In this document: in pieces, positions 24,604 through 33,168 of the stretch
Numbering within the stretch: the stretch's first letter is position 1
How the letters are laid out: the number at the start of each line of letters is the position of its first letter
From: Catenulispora sp. MAP5-51
GTDB taxonomy: Bacteria; Actinomycetota; Actinomycetes; Streptomycetales; Catenulisporaceae
DNA: 64,000 bases
NCBI RefSeq assembly: GCF_041261205.1
Contig: NZ_JBGCCH010000001.1
Span: forward strand, 124,001-188,000
Reading direction: 5' to 3'
Position numbers and translations under genes: made by a program
The notes under the pieces: model-generated
Databases searched by the model: none
What the model saw: the letters and a program-made list of their open reading frames with translations, nothing else
What the model was told of the DNA's origin: nothing

Positions 24604-25095
24604 GTGCCCCAGGATCCGCCGCTGTTCGAGACGGTCGCTGGGACGGCGGCCGCCGTCGTGGAGCTGCTGGACGCCTTGCAGGGGCGGGGCCTGGAGTCGC
24701 TGCCCGGGGGTCCGGTTCCACCCTCTCAGTTGCGGGCCCTGCGCGCCATCGAGCGCTCCGAGGGCATCAACCTGCGCGCCCTGGCGGATGTGCTGGGAAC
24801 CCGGCCCCCGGCCGCCAGCCGGCTGTGCGACCGCATGGAGGCCGACGGCCTCATCCAGCGCACCCCGAGCAGCAACAGCCGCCGCGAGGTCGAACTGCGG
24901 CTGAGCCCGCGGACCCGCCGGGTGCTCGCCGACGTCCGCTCCGCCCGGCTGCGGGAGCTGCAGGAGGTCGTCCAGACGCTGCCGCCGGATTCGCTGGCGG
25001 GGCTGTCGATCCATCTTGACCTGCTGCGGGCGGCGATCGAGGAGCGCCTTCGGGCCCCGGGACCGGACGGCGATCACGAGAGCGGTGTGGCGTGA
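24604..25095 (+). CDS. MarR family regulator
   Basis: A 163-aa winged-helix protein. SQLRALRAIERSEGINLRAL and GTRPPAASRLCDRMEADGLI followed by SSNSRREVELRLSPRTRRVL are the recognition helix and wing of MarR. GTG at 24604 is the most likely start: earlier in-frame codons (from 24541) translate into low-quality sequence. It lies divergently to the SpoIIE gene, and its target may be that gene or the following operon. No ligand can be inferred. Confidence 0.75.
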   Translation: MPQDPPLFETVAGTAAAVVELLDALQGRGLESLPGGPVPPSQLRALRAIERSEGINLRALADVLGTRPPAASRLCDRMEADGLIQRTPSSNSRREVELRLSPRTRRVLADVRSARLRELQEVVQTLPPDSLAGLSIHLDLLRAAIEERLRAPGPDGDHESGVA

Positions 25096-25206
25096 CGGTG
25101 CGGCGGTACTGGCGATGGTCTTGACCGCGATGACGCCGCGCGGTGGCGGACGGCGGCGCTTCGGGGACCGGCGGAATGTTGCTACATGTAAACGATTGAA
25201 TCTAGA

Positions 25207-25240
25207 GTCGACTCGGGCGGCACCCGCCGCCCGGGTCGAC
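25207..25240. terminator. 15-bp-stem hairpin between MarR and STAS genes
   Basis: GTCGAC (25207-25212), a T-G pair and CGGGCGGC (25214-25221) pair with GCCGCCCG (25226-25233) and GTCGAC (25235-25240) around loop ACCC. It is 112 bases after the MarR stop and 78 bases before the STAS start. There is no T run, so it could be either a terminator or a structured leader. The 222-base gap also holds an AT-rich patch with the palindrome TACATGTA at 25183-25190 that may be promoter DNA. Confidence 0.5.
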
Positions 25241-25317
25241 CGCGCCGCCGCAAGGCGGACCGCGTCCGTCCGACGCCGACCAGGGGTCCCCGTGCCCCCC
25301 GCACGCAGGATCGTGAC

Positions 25318-25647
25318 ATGAACAGTTTCCTCCATACCGTCACCGACCACGGTGACCACGCGCTCGTGACCCTTGCCGGCGATCTGGACTTCGCGGCCCA
25401 CGCCGACCTGGAGGCCCAGGTCGTCGCGCTGGTCGGGGCCGGACGCCCGGTCGTCGTCGACTGCGCGGGGATCACGTTCATGGACTCCATGGGCCTGCGC
25501 GCCCTGGTCGCGGGTCTGCTCGCGGCCGAGGACGCGGGCCTGGGCTTCGCGTTGGCCGCGCCCTCGGCGCCGGTACTGCGCGTGCTGGAGCTGTCCGGCA
25601 CCCTCGAGCGCTTCTCGGTGCGGGAGCCGGATCCGGAGCAGCTGTAG
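25318..25647 (+). CDS. STAS-domain anti-sigma factor antagonist
   Basis: A 109-aa single STAS domain of the SpoIIAA/RsbV type. VTLAGDLDFAAHADLEAQVV is strand 2-helix 1, and VVVDCAGITFMDSMGLRALV contains the phosphorylatable Ser of the D-S-x-G-L motif. When dephosphorylated it would bind an RsbW-like kinase and free a sigma factor. A SpoIIE phosphatase gene follows 12 bases later, and an RsbW-like gene closes this operon, so a whole switch is encoded here. Confidence 0.85.
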   Translation: MNSFLHTVTDHGDHALVTLAGDLDFAAHADLEAQVVALVGAGRPVVVDCAGITFMDSMGLRALVAGLLAAEDAGLGFALAAPSAPVLRVLELSGTLERFSVREPDPEQL

Positions 25648-25659
25648 GGGGAGAGCGCG

Positions 25660-27051
25660 GTGCGCATCGTATCGGTGACGGACAGTCCTGACTCGCTCCT
25701 CGCGGCCGGCTCGGTGCAGGACCCCGGCGGCACCGCCTTCCTGGTGGAGGCGTCGAACCAGCTGATGTCCTCCCTCAACGTCGAGCGGTCCCTGGAGATC
25801 ACGGCGACCCTGGCGGCCCGGCACCTGGCCGAGGTCGCCGTGGTCGTCGCGCCGCCGTCCCGGCGCCGCATCTCGATCACCCGCGCCACCCGGGGCGGCG
25901 CCGTCGAGCGTCAGGTGCTGCGGGTCGACCCGGCCGAGGTGCCCGGATTGTCCGAGGCGCTGCAGGGCTTCCCGCCGGTGCCCTCGCGCTGGATCGACCC
26001 GGCCACCGCCCCGGACTGGCTGGTGCCCCACGGCCTGGAGGAACCGGGTTCGCTGATCGTGACCCCGCTGCCGGGCAACGGGATCCCGGCCGGCGCCCTG
26101 ATCCTGCTGCGCGGCCGGGGCCAGGAGCGGTTCACCGAGTCCGAGGAGGCGCTGGCCCGGGTGTTCGCCGCGCGCGCCGGCGCCGCGATCAGCGCGGCGC
26201 TGCTGTTCACGCGGCAGTCCGCGCTGGCGCGCACACTCGCCGAGGACCTCATGCCGCCGCGCCTGACCCGCATGCAGGGTGTGGAGCTGGCCGGCGGATA
26301 CCGGCCGGCCGGCGACGAGCAGCGGCTCGGCGGCGACTTCTACGACGTCCACGGACCTGTGCCCGGTGATCCCGGCGATGCCGACGATCCCGGTGATCCC
26401 GGCGTCCTGGTGGTCTTCGGCGACGTCTGCGGCAACGGCGTGGCGGCCGCGATGCTCGCCGGGAAGATCCGGACCAGCATCGCCGCGCTGCGGACGGTGG
26501 AGAGCGATCACGAACGCATGCTGCAGCTGCTCAACCGCGCGCTGCTCAGCTCCCGGCACACCCGCTTCGCCACGCTGGTGCTGGCCTCGGCCCGGCGCGT
26601 CGCCGACGGCGTGGCGGTCCGGGTGACCTGCGGCGGCCACCCGCCGCCGCTGGTGGTGCGCAACGACGGGACCGTGGAGCGCACCACGACCCGCGGCACG
26701 CTCATCGGGGCGGTGGAACCGGTGCGGGCCACCAGCAGCGAGATCCTGCTGGCCCCGGGGGAGACCTGCCTGCTGTACTCCGACGGCATCACCGAGGCCG
26801 TCGGCGGTCTCACGGGGACCGAGTTCTACGGCTCCGACCGGCTCGAGCAGGCGCTGGCCGGCTGCGCGGGACTGCCCGCCGAGGCCGTCATCGAGCGCGT
26901 CCAGATGCTGGCCGAACAGTGGCTGGCCTCGAACCGGCGCGACGACATGGCCGTCGTGGCCATCACTGCGCCCATGACGCCGATCACAGTTCCGGTTTCG
27001 AATGCCGCGGTCGGGGATATCCGGGCAGCCCGTAACGGTGATCACAGCTAA
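25660..27051 (+). CDS. GAF-SpoIIE PP2C phosphatase
   Basis: A 463-aa RsbU/SpoIIE-type phosphatase. A GAF-like sensor covers about 25-190 (TAFLVEASNQLMSSLNVERS and RFTESEEALARVFAARAGAA). The catalytic domain from about 205 has complete metal motifs: RLGGDFYDV, VFGDVCGNGVAAAML, CGGHPPPLVV, LLYSDGITEAVGG and RDDMAVVAI. A Gly-Asp-Pro repeat (GDPGDADDPGDPG) sits in a loop after the first motif. It should dephosphorylate the STAS proteins of this operon in response to a small-molecule or redox signal to the GAF domain. Confidence 0.85.
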   Translation: MRIVSVTDSPDSLLAAGSVQDPGGTAFLVEASNQLMSSLNVERSLEITATLAARHLAEVAVVVAPPSRRRISITRATRGGAVERQVLRVDPAEVPGLSEALQGFPPVPSRWIDPATAPDWLVPHGLEEPGSLIVTPLPGNGIPAGALILLRGRGQERFTESEEALARVFAARAGAAISAALLFTRQSALARTLAEDLMPPRLTRMQGVELAGGYRPAGDEQRLGGDFYDVHGPVPGDPGDADDPGDPGVLVVFGDVCGNGVAAAMLAGKIRTSIAALRTVESDHERMLQLLNRALLSSRHTRFATLVLASARRVADGVAVRVTCGGHPPPLVVRNDGTVERTTTRGTLIGAVEPVRATSSEILLAPGETCLLYSDGITEAVGGLTGTEFYGSDRLEQALAGCAGLPAEAVIERVQMLAEQWLASNRRDDMAVVAITAPMTPITVPVSNAAVGDIRAARNGDHS

Positions 27052-27068
27052 AAGTGGAGAGAACGCGA

Positions 27069-28178
27069 GTGGGTGAGTACTCCGACTGGTTCAGCGGAGC
27101 GGACACGGGCAGGGAGGCTGCCGACGGTGTTCCCACCGCTGTGAGCACGCAAGCAGTCAGCGACTATTGGAACGCCCTGATGGTCCGAGACGAGTCGGCC
27201 GCGCTGGCCGCGGCCTGGACCGCCTTGGACCAGGGCATCCCGCCGGAGAGCGTGGTGCTCGACCTGGTCGGCGCCGCGCAGTCCCGGGTGGGCGCCGAAT
27301 GGGCCGCCAACCGGCTCGGCGTCGCCCAGGAACACGCCGCCACCGCACTCGGCGACCGCGTCCTGGCCGCCCTGGGCGGACATCCCGCCTATCGGCGCTC
27401 CGCCTCCGAGCCGCGCGGCCGGGTCACGGTGGCCTGCGTGGACGGCGAGTGGCACGCGATGCCGGCCCGGCTGCTGGCCGAGGTGCTCTCGCTCGGCGGC
27501 TGGCGGGTGGACTTCCTCGGCGCCCACGTCCCCGGCCCGCACCTGATCTCGCACCTTCACGAAAGCGGGCCGGACGTCGTGGCCCTGTCGGCGAGTCTGG
27601 CCGTGCGGCTGCCCGACGCGCACGCCGCGATCACCGCGTGCCAGGCGGCTTCCGTCCCGGTGCTGGCCGGCGGCGCGGCCTTCGGCCCGAACGGGGAGTA
27701 CGCGCGTCTGCTCGGCGCGGACGCCTGGGCCCGCGACGCGCGTTCGGCGCTGGCCGTGCTCGACCGGCCGATGCCGCGCCCGCGTCCTCCGCATCAGGCC
27801 GTGGACGACCTCCCGCATCTGGCCGACCAGGAGTACACATACGTCGCGGCCAACCGGACGCGGATCGTCGCGGCGATCGTGGCGGCGCTTCAGGAACGCG
27901 TCCCGGCGATGCGCGAGTACAGCCCGCAGCAGATGCAGTACACGATCGAGGACATCGATCATGTCGTACGCTTTCTGGCCTGCGCGCTGTACGTCGACGA
28001 CGCTTCCCTGTTCGCGGCGTTCATCGCCTGGACGCGGGCGATCCTCACCGACCGCGGCGTCCCGGCGCATGCCTTGACCAGCGCGCTGGATCTGCTCGGC
28101 ACGCAGCTGCGGGACTTCCCCCGGGCTGTGAGGTTGAACTCGGCCGGGCACGCGGCGATGGAGGCACAGGCGGCATGA
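27069..28178 (+). CDS. B12-binding sensor protein with CarH-type W-x9-EH motif
   Basis: A 369-aa protein. Residues 28-105 form a helical bundle with W78-AANRLGVAQ-E88-H89, the W-x9-E-H signature known from the cobalamin photoreceptor CarH. A Rossmann-like B12-binding domain follows (about 115-235): CVDGEWHAMPARLLAEVL, with H129 in E-x-H at the place of the cobalt-ligating His, WRVDFLGAHVPGPHLISHL and VLAGGAAFG. The remaining 130 residues are helical and are not a MerR-type DNA-binding domain. GTG 27069 is preferred over 27054 because of GGAGAG just before it. Flanking phosphatase, STAS and RsbW-like genes suggest that it feeds a cobalamin or light signal into partner switching. The B12 binding is well supported; light sensing is inference. 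Confidence 0.8.
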   Translation: MGEYSDWFSGADTGREAADGVPTAVSTQAVSDYWNALMVRDESAALAAAWTALDQGIPPESVVLDLVGAAQSRVGAEWAANRLGVAQEHAATALGDRVLAALGGHPAYRRSASEPRGRVTVACVDGEWHAMPARLLAEVLSLGGWRVDFLGAHVPGPHLISHLHESGPDVVALSASLAVRLPDAHAAITACQAASVPVLAGGAAFGPNGEYARLLGADAWARDARSALAVLDRPMPRPRPPHQAVDDLPHLADQEYTYVAANRTRIVAAIVAALQERVPAMREYSPQQMQYTIEDIDHVVRFLACALYVDDASLFAAFIAWTRAILTDRGVPAHALTSALDLLGTQLRDFPRAVRLNSAGHAAMEAQAA

Positions 28179-28864
28179 CCGAGCTCGCGGTGGAACCGAT
28201 TCTCGGCGACGACGGTGGCGGTGGCGACGGCGCGGTGCTGGGCTTGCGCGTGCGCGGAGTCCTCGACCAAGACAACGCCGAGGAATTCTTGGAAGCCTTT
28301 CGCACGGCCCTGCCAAACCTGCGTGCCGCGGGCAGCGATATCCGCATCGACTGCGCGGACGTGCGCTCCTGCGACTATGCCGGGTTGTCGGCGCTGTTGA
28401 TGGCGCGGCGCGAAGCGGCGGAGATCGGCGCGCAGCTGGTCCTGGAGCGGCAGAGCCCGCAGCTGGCGGCGCTGCTCTCGGTCGGCGGCGTCAGTGACCT
28501 GTTGTCGCAGGACCCTGACGACGAACGGCCCGAGGTGGCGGTGGCCTGGGCCGGCCCGGTCCCGGTGATCACCCTGTCCGGACAGGTCGACCTGGACAGC
28601 GTCGAAGACATCACCGCCGCGTTCGCCGAGGCCCGCGAGGGCGCGCGGGAGGGACGGATCGTCGTGGACCTGTCCCGCCTGGAGTTCGCGGACTCGACCA
28701 CGCTCCACGTCCTGCTGCGCGCCCGGGCGTCGGGCGAGCTGGTGCTGGCCGGCCCGCTGCGTCCCCCGGTGCGCCTGCTGTTCCAGATCACGGACCTGCT
28801 CGAGGTGTTCCGCATCGCCGACGGCCTCGACGAGGCGATCGGCGCCCAGGACGTGGCCCCTTGA
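28175..28864 (+). CDS. Double STAS-domain protein
   Basis: A 229-aa protein of two STAS domains. Domain 1 (about 15-115) has DCADVRSCDYAGLSALLMAR, where Tyr replaces the Ser that is normally phosphorylated. Domain 2 (about 122-225) has VVDLSRLEFADSTTLHVLLR, with the Ser kept. A one-competent, one-blocked pair could be a regulator of RsbW binding or a bridge to the B12 protein, with which it is coupled by an ATGA overlap. Another 4-base overlap joins it to the RsbW-like gene. Confidence 0.8.
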   Translation: MTELAVEPILGDDGGGGDGAVLGLRVRGVLDQDNAEEFLEAFRTALPNLRAAGSDIRIDCADVRSCDYAGLSALLMARREAAEIGAQLVLERQSPQLAALLSVGGVSDLLSQDPDDERPEVAVAWAGPVPVITLSGQVDLDSVEDITAAFAEAREGAREGRIVVDLSRLEFADSTTLHVLLRARASGELVLAGPLRPPVRLLFQITDLLEVFRIADGLDEAIGAQDVAP

Positions 28865-29295
28865 GAAGCGAGCAAGAGCGCCAGACCCCGGAGCACGGCG
28901 CCCCCGAGGACAGCAGGCTGGTCATCACCTCCGACCAGGCCGACCTGGCCGGCGCGCGCCAGATCACGGCCGACCACCTGGGCGACTGCTGCGACTGGGT
29001 CGACCGCGACGCGGTCCTGCTCGTCGTCTCGGAGCTGCTCAGCAACGCGGTCCTCCACGGCGGCGGCTGGTGGCGGCTGCTCGTGACCGCCTCGCCGGGA
29101 CAGCTGCGCATCGAGGTCGAGGACAAGGAAAGCCACGTCCCCACCATCCGGCACCTCGACATGAAGGGCACCCCCGGCGGCCTGGGCATGCACATCATCA
29201 GCAAACTGGTCACCAGCTACGAGGCGGCGGTGCATCCCGCCGGCACCGGGAAGACCATCCGCGCCCTGTGGAGCAGGCCCGCGCTGCCCAGTTAG
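28861..29295 (+). CDS. RsbW-like anti-sigma factor / ATP-binding protein
   Basis: A 144-aa GHKL (HATPase_c) protein. LLVVSELLSNAVLHGGGWWR is the N box with the Mg2+ Asn; RIEVEDKESHVPTIR and MKGTPGGLGMHIISKLVTSY are the G1 and G2 boxes. It would phosphorylate STAS partners and hold a sigma factor. It starts with TTG overlapping the previous stop, ending a five-gene operon (STAS, phosphatase, B12 protein, double STAS, RsbW-like). No sigma gene is in this block; the nearest is at 34754. Confidence 0.8.
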   Translation: MRSEQERQTPEHGAPEDSRLVITSDQADLAGARQITADHLGDCCDWVDRDAVLLVVSELLSNAVLHGGGWWRLLVTASPGQLRIEVEDKESHVPTIRHLDMKGTPGGLGMHIISKLVTSYEAAVHPAGTGKTIRALWSRPALPS

Positions 29296-29314
29296 TGAGT
29301 TCTCGGCGGTCTGT

Positions 29315-30166
29315 CTAGCGCGGGTGCAGACGATGAAAGACGGACTCGGGGAACATGGCTTCGGCCAACGCCTCCCGGGAGTGGCCGAAGCGGGCGGGCA
29401 GCTTGTAGACGCTCAGTTCCACGCCCGCTTTGCGGGCCACGTCGGTGATCGCCGATTCGGTGAAGCCGCGGACGTCGAATGTCCCCAGGTGCCGTGAGCG
29501 GCTGTCGAGAAGCACCAGCAGCTCGATCGGCTGCGGTCCCGGCTTCAGCAGGGCGATGCCGGCGACGACGGGGGCGGCGGGCGGTGCTGTCGGGACGCCC
29601 TTGCCGCTGCCCATCGCCGGCGGAAGGAAATCGGACTCGACGCCGCCGGCGGAGACGGAGCGGCGGTGGCGGCGGCCCCGGCCGTCGAAGATGATCAGGG
29701 TCTCGCCGGTCCAGCGGATCTCTGAACAAGCACGCTGATACACGGTGTCCGCGCGCGCCGAGGCACGGTCGGGACTGGCCTTGCCCGGGGCGAGGTAGTC
29801 GATCCGGCGGGGATGGGCCGAGTCGTGTCGGAAGATCTCTGCCGAGCGGGCCGCTGCTTTCCGGTCGATCGCGACCTGCCGTCCGGATACCGGTTTGTCG
29901 CCGCCGGGTGGCCGCAGGGCCAGCTCGAGCAGAAAGCCGACGGGCAGGACGACCACCATCAGGACAACGCACGTGACGAAGCCCAGACCATGGCGTCCGA
30001 TCGCGAGCAAGCAGCTGGTGAACGTCCCCAGGGCCAGACCGGCGCGGTTGAACTTGCGGAACCAGCGGTATGCACGGAGCTCGCCGGCCGGCGTCGCTCG
30101 ACCCCACAAAGTCGCCTTGTCGCGGGTCATCGCCAGCACCGACTGAGTGCGCCTGTCCTGCGGCAT
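29315..30166 (-). CDS. Membrane protein of unknown function
   Basis: A 283-aa protein. The ATG at 30166 (MPQDRRTQSV) is preferred to an upstream in-frame start at 30244. Two adjoining hydrophobic helices (AGLALGTFTSCLLAIG and GLGFVTCVVLMVVVLPVGFL) occur at about residues 45-85. The rest is a cytoplasmic domain with LIIFDGRGRRHRRSVSAGG and IELLVLLDSRSRHLGTFDVR. No known catalytic motif is seen. It converges on the RsbW-like gene with a 19-base gap. Confidence 0.6.
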   Translation of the reverse strand: MPQDRRTQSVLAMTRDKATLWGRATPAGELRAYRWFRKFNRAGLALGTFTSCLLAIGRHGLGFVTCVVLMVVVLPVGFLLELALRPPGGDKPVSGRQVAIDRKAAARSAEIFRHDSAHPRRIDYLAPGKASPDRASARADTVYQRACSEIRWTGETLIIFDGRGRRHRRSVSAGGVESDFLPPAMGSGKGVPTAPPAAPVVAGIALLKPGPQPIELLVLLDSRSRHLGTFDVRGFTESAITDVARKAGVELSVYKLPARFGHSREALAEAMFPESVFHRLHPR

Positions 30167-30362
30167 GGCGGCAGCGTACGGGCCGGAACCGTTGCAGGAC
30201 AACGGATTCCGGCCGGATCCGGTCGCGCGACCCGTTTCTGGCACATCAGTATGTCCGATCTCGTTTGCCTCCCCGGGTCAGGGGCATGCGGAGCCGACGC
30301 CGGCGGGCTGCGTCGAAATCCGCGTCGAAGTCCGCGCCGGCTGCTGAGGAAAGGGAACCGGG

Positions 30363-31217
30363 ATGAGTACACGCGCCGTATCGCGGACCCGTCGGCCGGG
30401 TTCGTGGACCCGGCACCGGGGCTCGCCGTCCGCGGTGTCACACAACAAGGTCCTGGACGGCCTCGGCCGCGCCGGCTTCGTCGCCCGCGGCGTCGTCTAC
30501 CTGCTGATCGGCTGGATCACGCTGCTGATCGCGCTGGACCACCGCTCCGGTGAGGCCGACCGCACCGGCGCCCTGGAGCTCATCGCGGGCAAGCCGTTCG
30601 GCTTCGTGGTGCTCTGGTTCCTGGTCGTCGGCTTCGCCGGGATGGCGGCGTGGCGCGCGATGCTGGCGGTGCGCCCGCATCGGGCCGACAAGGACAAAGC
30701 AAGCTCCCGGCTGACGTCGGCGGGCAAGGCGGTGCTGTACATCGTCGCCGCGTACACCACGGCCCGGTTCGCGGCCACCGGCCACGCGGGCGGTTCCTCG
30801 AACCAGCAGTCCACCGACTTCACCACCGACCTGATGCGGCACAGCGGCGGCCGGTGGCTCGTCGGCGCGGTCGGTGCCGGGCTGGTGGTCGGCGGCCTGT
30901 TCATGATCAAGGGGGCGCTGCAGAAGAAGTTCGCGAAGGAACTGCGGACCGACTCGCTGTCCGGCCCCGCGCGGCGCAGGGTGCTGATCCTCGGCACCGT
31001 CGGCAAGACCGCGCGCGGCGCGATCGTCGTGGGCGCGGGCGGCTTCCTGATCGACGCGGCCGTCAGGTTCGATCCTTCGCGCGCCCGCGGTGTGGACGGC
31101 ACCCTGCGGGCCCTCGCCGCCGCTCCGCTCGGCACGGTCGCGCTGATCGTGATGGCCCTGGGCCTGGCCGCGTTCGGTGCCTACTCCTTCTGCGAGGCGC
31201 GGTGGCGGCGCTTGTGA
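30363..31217 (+). CDS. DUF1206 membrane protein
   Basis: A 284-aa integral membrane protein. Three internally similar units each contain two helices and a G-R-x-A-R-G motif: LGRAGFVARGVVYLLIGWIT, LTSAGKAVLYIVAAYTTARF and GTVGKTARGAIVVGAGGFLI. This triple layout is that of DUF1206, common in actinobacteria and of unknown function. ATG 30363 has GAGGAAAGGGAA upstream. A diacylglycerol kinase-type gene and a PAP2 gene follow closely, suggesting a shared membrane-lipid context. Confidence 0.8.
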   Translation: MSTRAVSRTRRPGSWTRHRGSPSAVSHNKVLDGLGRAGFVARGVVYLLIGWITLLIALDHRSGEADRTGALELIAGKPFGFVVLWFLVVGFAGMAAWRAMLAVRPHRADKDKASSRLTSAGKAVLYIVAAYTTARFAATGHAGGSSNQQSTDFTTDLMRHSGGRWLVGAVGAGLVVGGLFMIKGALQKKFAKELRTDSLSGPARRRVLILGTVGKTARGAIVVGAGGFLIDAAVRFDPSRARGVDGTLRALAAAPLGTVALIVMALGLAAFGAYSFCEARWRRL

Positions 31218-31249
31218 CGGCGGGCCGAGCGTCCGCCGGGAGGAGCGGG

Positions 31250-32611
31250 GTGAGCGTCGATCGCCGGTGCCGAACGCTGGCCCAGATCGCCGTGGTCTGT
31301 CTGCTCGCGACCGGGGCCGCGCTGGTGGTCACCGTCATCTTCTACCACGGCCTGATCATGGTCGCGGCGGTGCTGTCCACGGTGCTGCTGACCGGGGTCG
31401 GCGCGTGGTGGTTCATCGCGCGCCGCGGAGTCCTGAGATGGCTGGGAGCGGCGGTGGCGGCGGCCGCGCCGGCGGTGCTGATCGTGCTGTCCGCCGTGGC
31501 CGGCTTCTGGCTCGACGGCGTCGCGGTCGCGGTGCTGGGCGGCGCCGGGCTGCTGTGCGCGCGGGCGGCGGTGCGCGGGCTGGACCGGCCGCCGGAGTTC
31601 GCGCGGCCGCGCTACCGGCGTACCGCCCGGCCCCGCCGGCCGGTGCTGATCATGAACCCGGCCTCCGGGGGCGGCAAGGTCGGCGAGTTCGGTCTGGTGG
31701 ACAAGGCCGAGGCCCTCGGCGCACGGGTGCTCCTGCTGGACCCCGACGCCGACCAGGACGTCGCCGCGATGACGCGCCGGGCCGTGGCCGAGGGCGCGGA
31801 CCTGCTCGGCGTGGCCGGCGGCGACGGGACGCAGGCGCTGGTGGCGGCGGTCGCGGCCGAGCACGGCCTGCCGTTCCTGGTGCTCTCCGCCGGCACCCGC
31901 AACCACTTCGCGATGGACCTGGGCCTGGACCGCGACGACCCGGCCGCGGGCCTGGACGCCCTGCGCGACGGGGTGGAGCTGCGCGTGGACCTCGGGAGCG
32001 TGGCGGGGCGGCCGTTCGTCAACACGGCGTCGTTCGGAGCCTATGCCGAGGTCGTCCAGAACCCGCGGTATCGGGACTCGAAGGCCGGAACGACGCTGGA
32101 CAGCCTGCCCGACCTGCTCCCCGCCGACGAGGCGGCGATCACCGTGGACGCGGACGGCGACCGGCTGCCGCCGCCGCAGGTGCTGCTGGTCAGCAACAAC
32201 CCTTATCTGGAGTCCGGCACGCTCGGCGGCGGGCGCCGTCCCCGCCTGGACCGCGGAGTCCTCGGCGTGGTGGCGGTCCGGGTGGAGGGCGCGCTCAGCG
32301 CGGCGCAGACGGCGCTGCTGGGGGCCGGGTCCGCGGCGGTGACCATGCGCGACGCCCGCGAGGTGCGGGTCGACGGGGCCGAGGCGACGATCCCGGTCGC
32401 CGTGGACGGCGAGGCCCTGAGCCTGGAGACGCCGGTGATCTGCACGATCCGCCCCGGTGCGCTGCGCGTCCGGGTGCCGCGCAACCGGCCCCGGACCGCA
32501 CCGCACCGGCCGCTGCGGACCGAGTGGCGCACCGTGCTGGGCTTGGCGCTCGGCCGTTTCGGGACCGATCTGCATGCCGGGACCAACCCGCACACCGGCG
32601 GTGAGCAGTGA
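31250..32611 (+). CDS. Diacylglycerol kinase / lipid kinase family protein
   Basis: A 453-aa protein. Four hydrophobic stretches in the first 110 residues anchor it in the membrane. The catalytic domain begins with VLIMNPASGGGKVGEF and has the nucleotide motif GVAGGDGTQALVAAVAAEHG and LSAGTRNHFAMDLGLD, as in DgkB/YegS kinases. C-terminal VDGEALSLETPVICTIRPGA is the second domain of that fold. It would phosphorylate a lipid such as diacylglycerol or sphingoid base with ATP. GTG 31250 has GGGAGGA upstream. Overlapping start with the PAP2 phosphatase gene suggests opposed lipid phosphorylation reactions. Confidence 0.8.
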   Translation: MSVDRRCRTLAQIAVVCLLATGAALVVTVIFYHGLIMVAAVLSTVLLTGVGAWWFIARRGVLRWLGAAVAAAAPAVLIVLSAVAGFWLDGVAVAVLGGAGLLCARAAVRGLDRPPEFARPRYRRTARPRRPVLIMNPASGGGKVGEFGLVDKAEALGARVLLLDPDADQDVAAMTRRAVAEGADLLGVAGGDGTQALVAAVAAEHGLPFLVLSAGTRNHFAMDLGLDRDDPAAGLDALRDGVELRVDLGSVAGRPFVNTASFGAYAEVVQNPRYRDSKAGTTLDSLPDLLPADEAAITVDADGDRLPPPQVLLVSNNPYLESGTLGGGRRPRLDRGVLGVVAVRVEGALSAAQTALLGAGSAAVTMRDAREVRVDGAEATIPVAVDGEALSLETPVICTIRPGALRVRVPRNRPRTAPHRPLRTEWRTVLGLALGRFGTDLHAGTNPHTGGEQ

Positions 32612-33168
32612 GCGCCCCGTCGTTGGTGCGCAGGCTCGGGGACCTCGACGCGCAGGCGTACGCCGCCGTGGCCCGCACGCCGACTTCCGACGCGGTCGAC
32701 GTGGCGCTGCGCAAGCTCTCGCGGGCCGCGAACCATTCGAAGATCTCGTTCACGGTCGCCGCGGTGCTGGCCTGCCGGCCCGGAGCGCCGCGCCTGGCCG
32801 CCGCGACCGGGGTGGGCGCGGTCGCCGTCGCCTCGGTGACCGCGAACCTGCTCGCCAAGCGGCTGGCCCGCCGGCATCGTCCGGCGCGCGCCGAGCCGGG
32901 ACTGTTTCCGAGGCGGTATGTCGTGATGCCGCGCTCGGCGTCGTTCCCGTCCGGACACACGGCCTCCGCGGTCGCGTTCGCCGTCGCCGTCGGGAAGGTG
33001 GTGCCGGCCGCGGCGGCCCCGTTGGGGGCGTTGGCGGCGGTCGTCGGATACTCGCGGGTCCACACCGGCGTGCACTATCCCGGTGACGTGGCCGGGGGAG
33101 CGGTGCTCGGTGTGGGCAGTGCCGCAGTGGTACTCGTTGCGGGGCGGAGGATTCGGGAGGGGATGTGA
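32608..33168 (+). CDS. PAP2 superfamily phosphatase
   Basis: A 186-aa membrane phosphatase. The three acid-phosphatase motifs are present: LAKRLARRHRPAR, SFPSGHTASAVAFA and SRVHTGVHYPGDVAGG, with the catalytic His residues. Hydrophobic helices lie around them. Likely substrates are phosphatidic acid, undecaprenyl or other prenyl/lipid phosphates. GTG start overlaps the lipid kinase stop. Confidence 0.85.
   Translation: MSAPSLVRRLGDLDAQAYAAVARTPTSDAVDVALRKLSRAANHSKISFTVAAVLACRPGAPRLAAATGVGAVAVASVTANLLAKRLARRHRPARAEPGLFPRRYVVMPRSASFPSGHTASAVAFAVAVGKVVPAAAAPLGALAAVVGYSRVHTGVHYPGDVAGGAVLGVGSAAVVLVAGRRIREGM

Noticed and set aside
24505-27045. Upstream extension of the minus-strand SpoIIE gene to a 1234-residue protein
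   Set aside because: The extension is antisense to the MarR, STAS and phosphatase genes; GTG 24504 has a ribosome site and a domain-consistent start.
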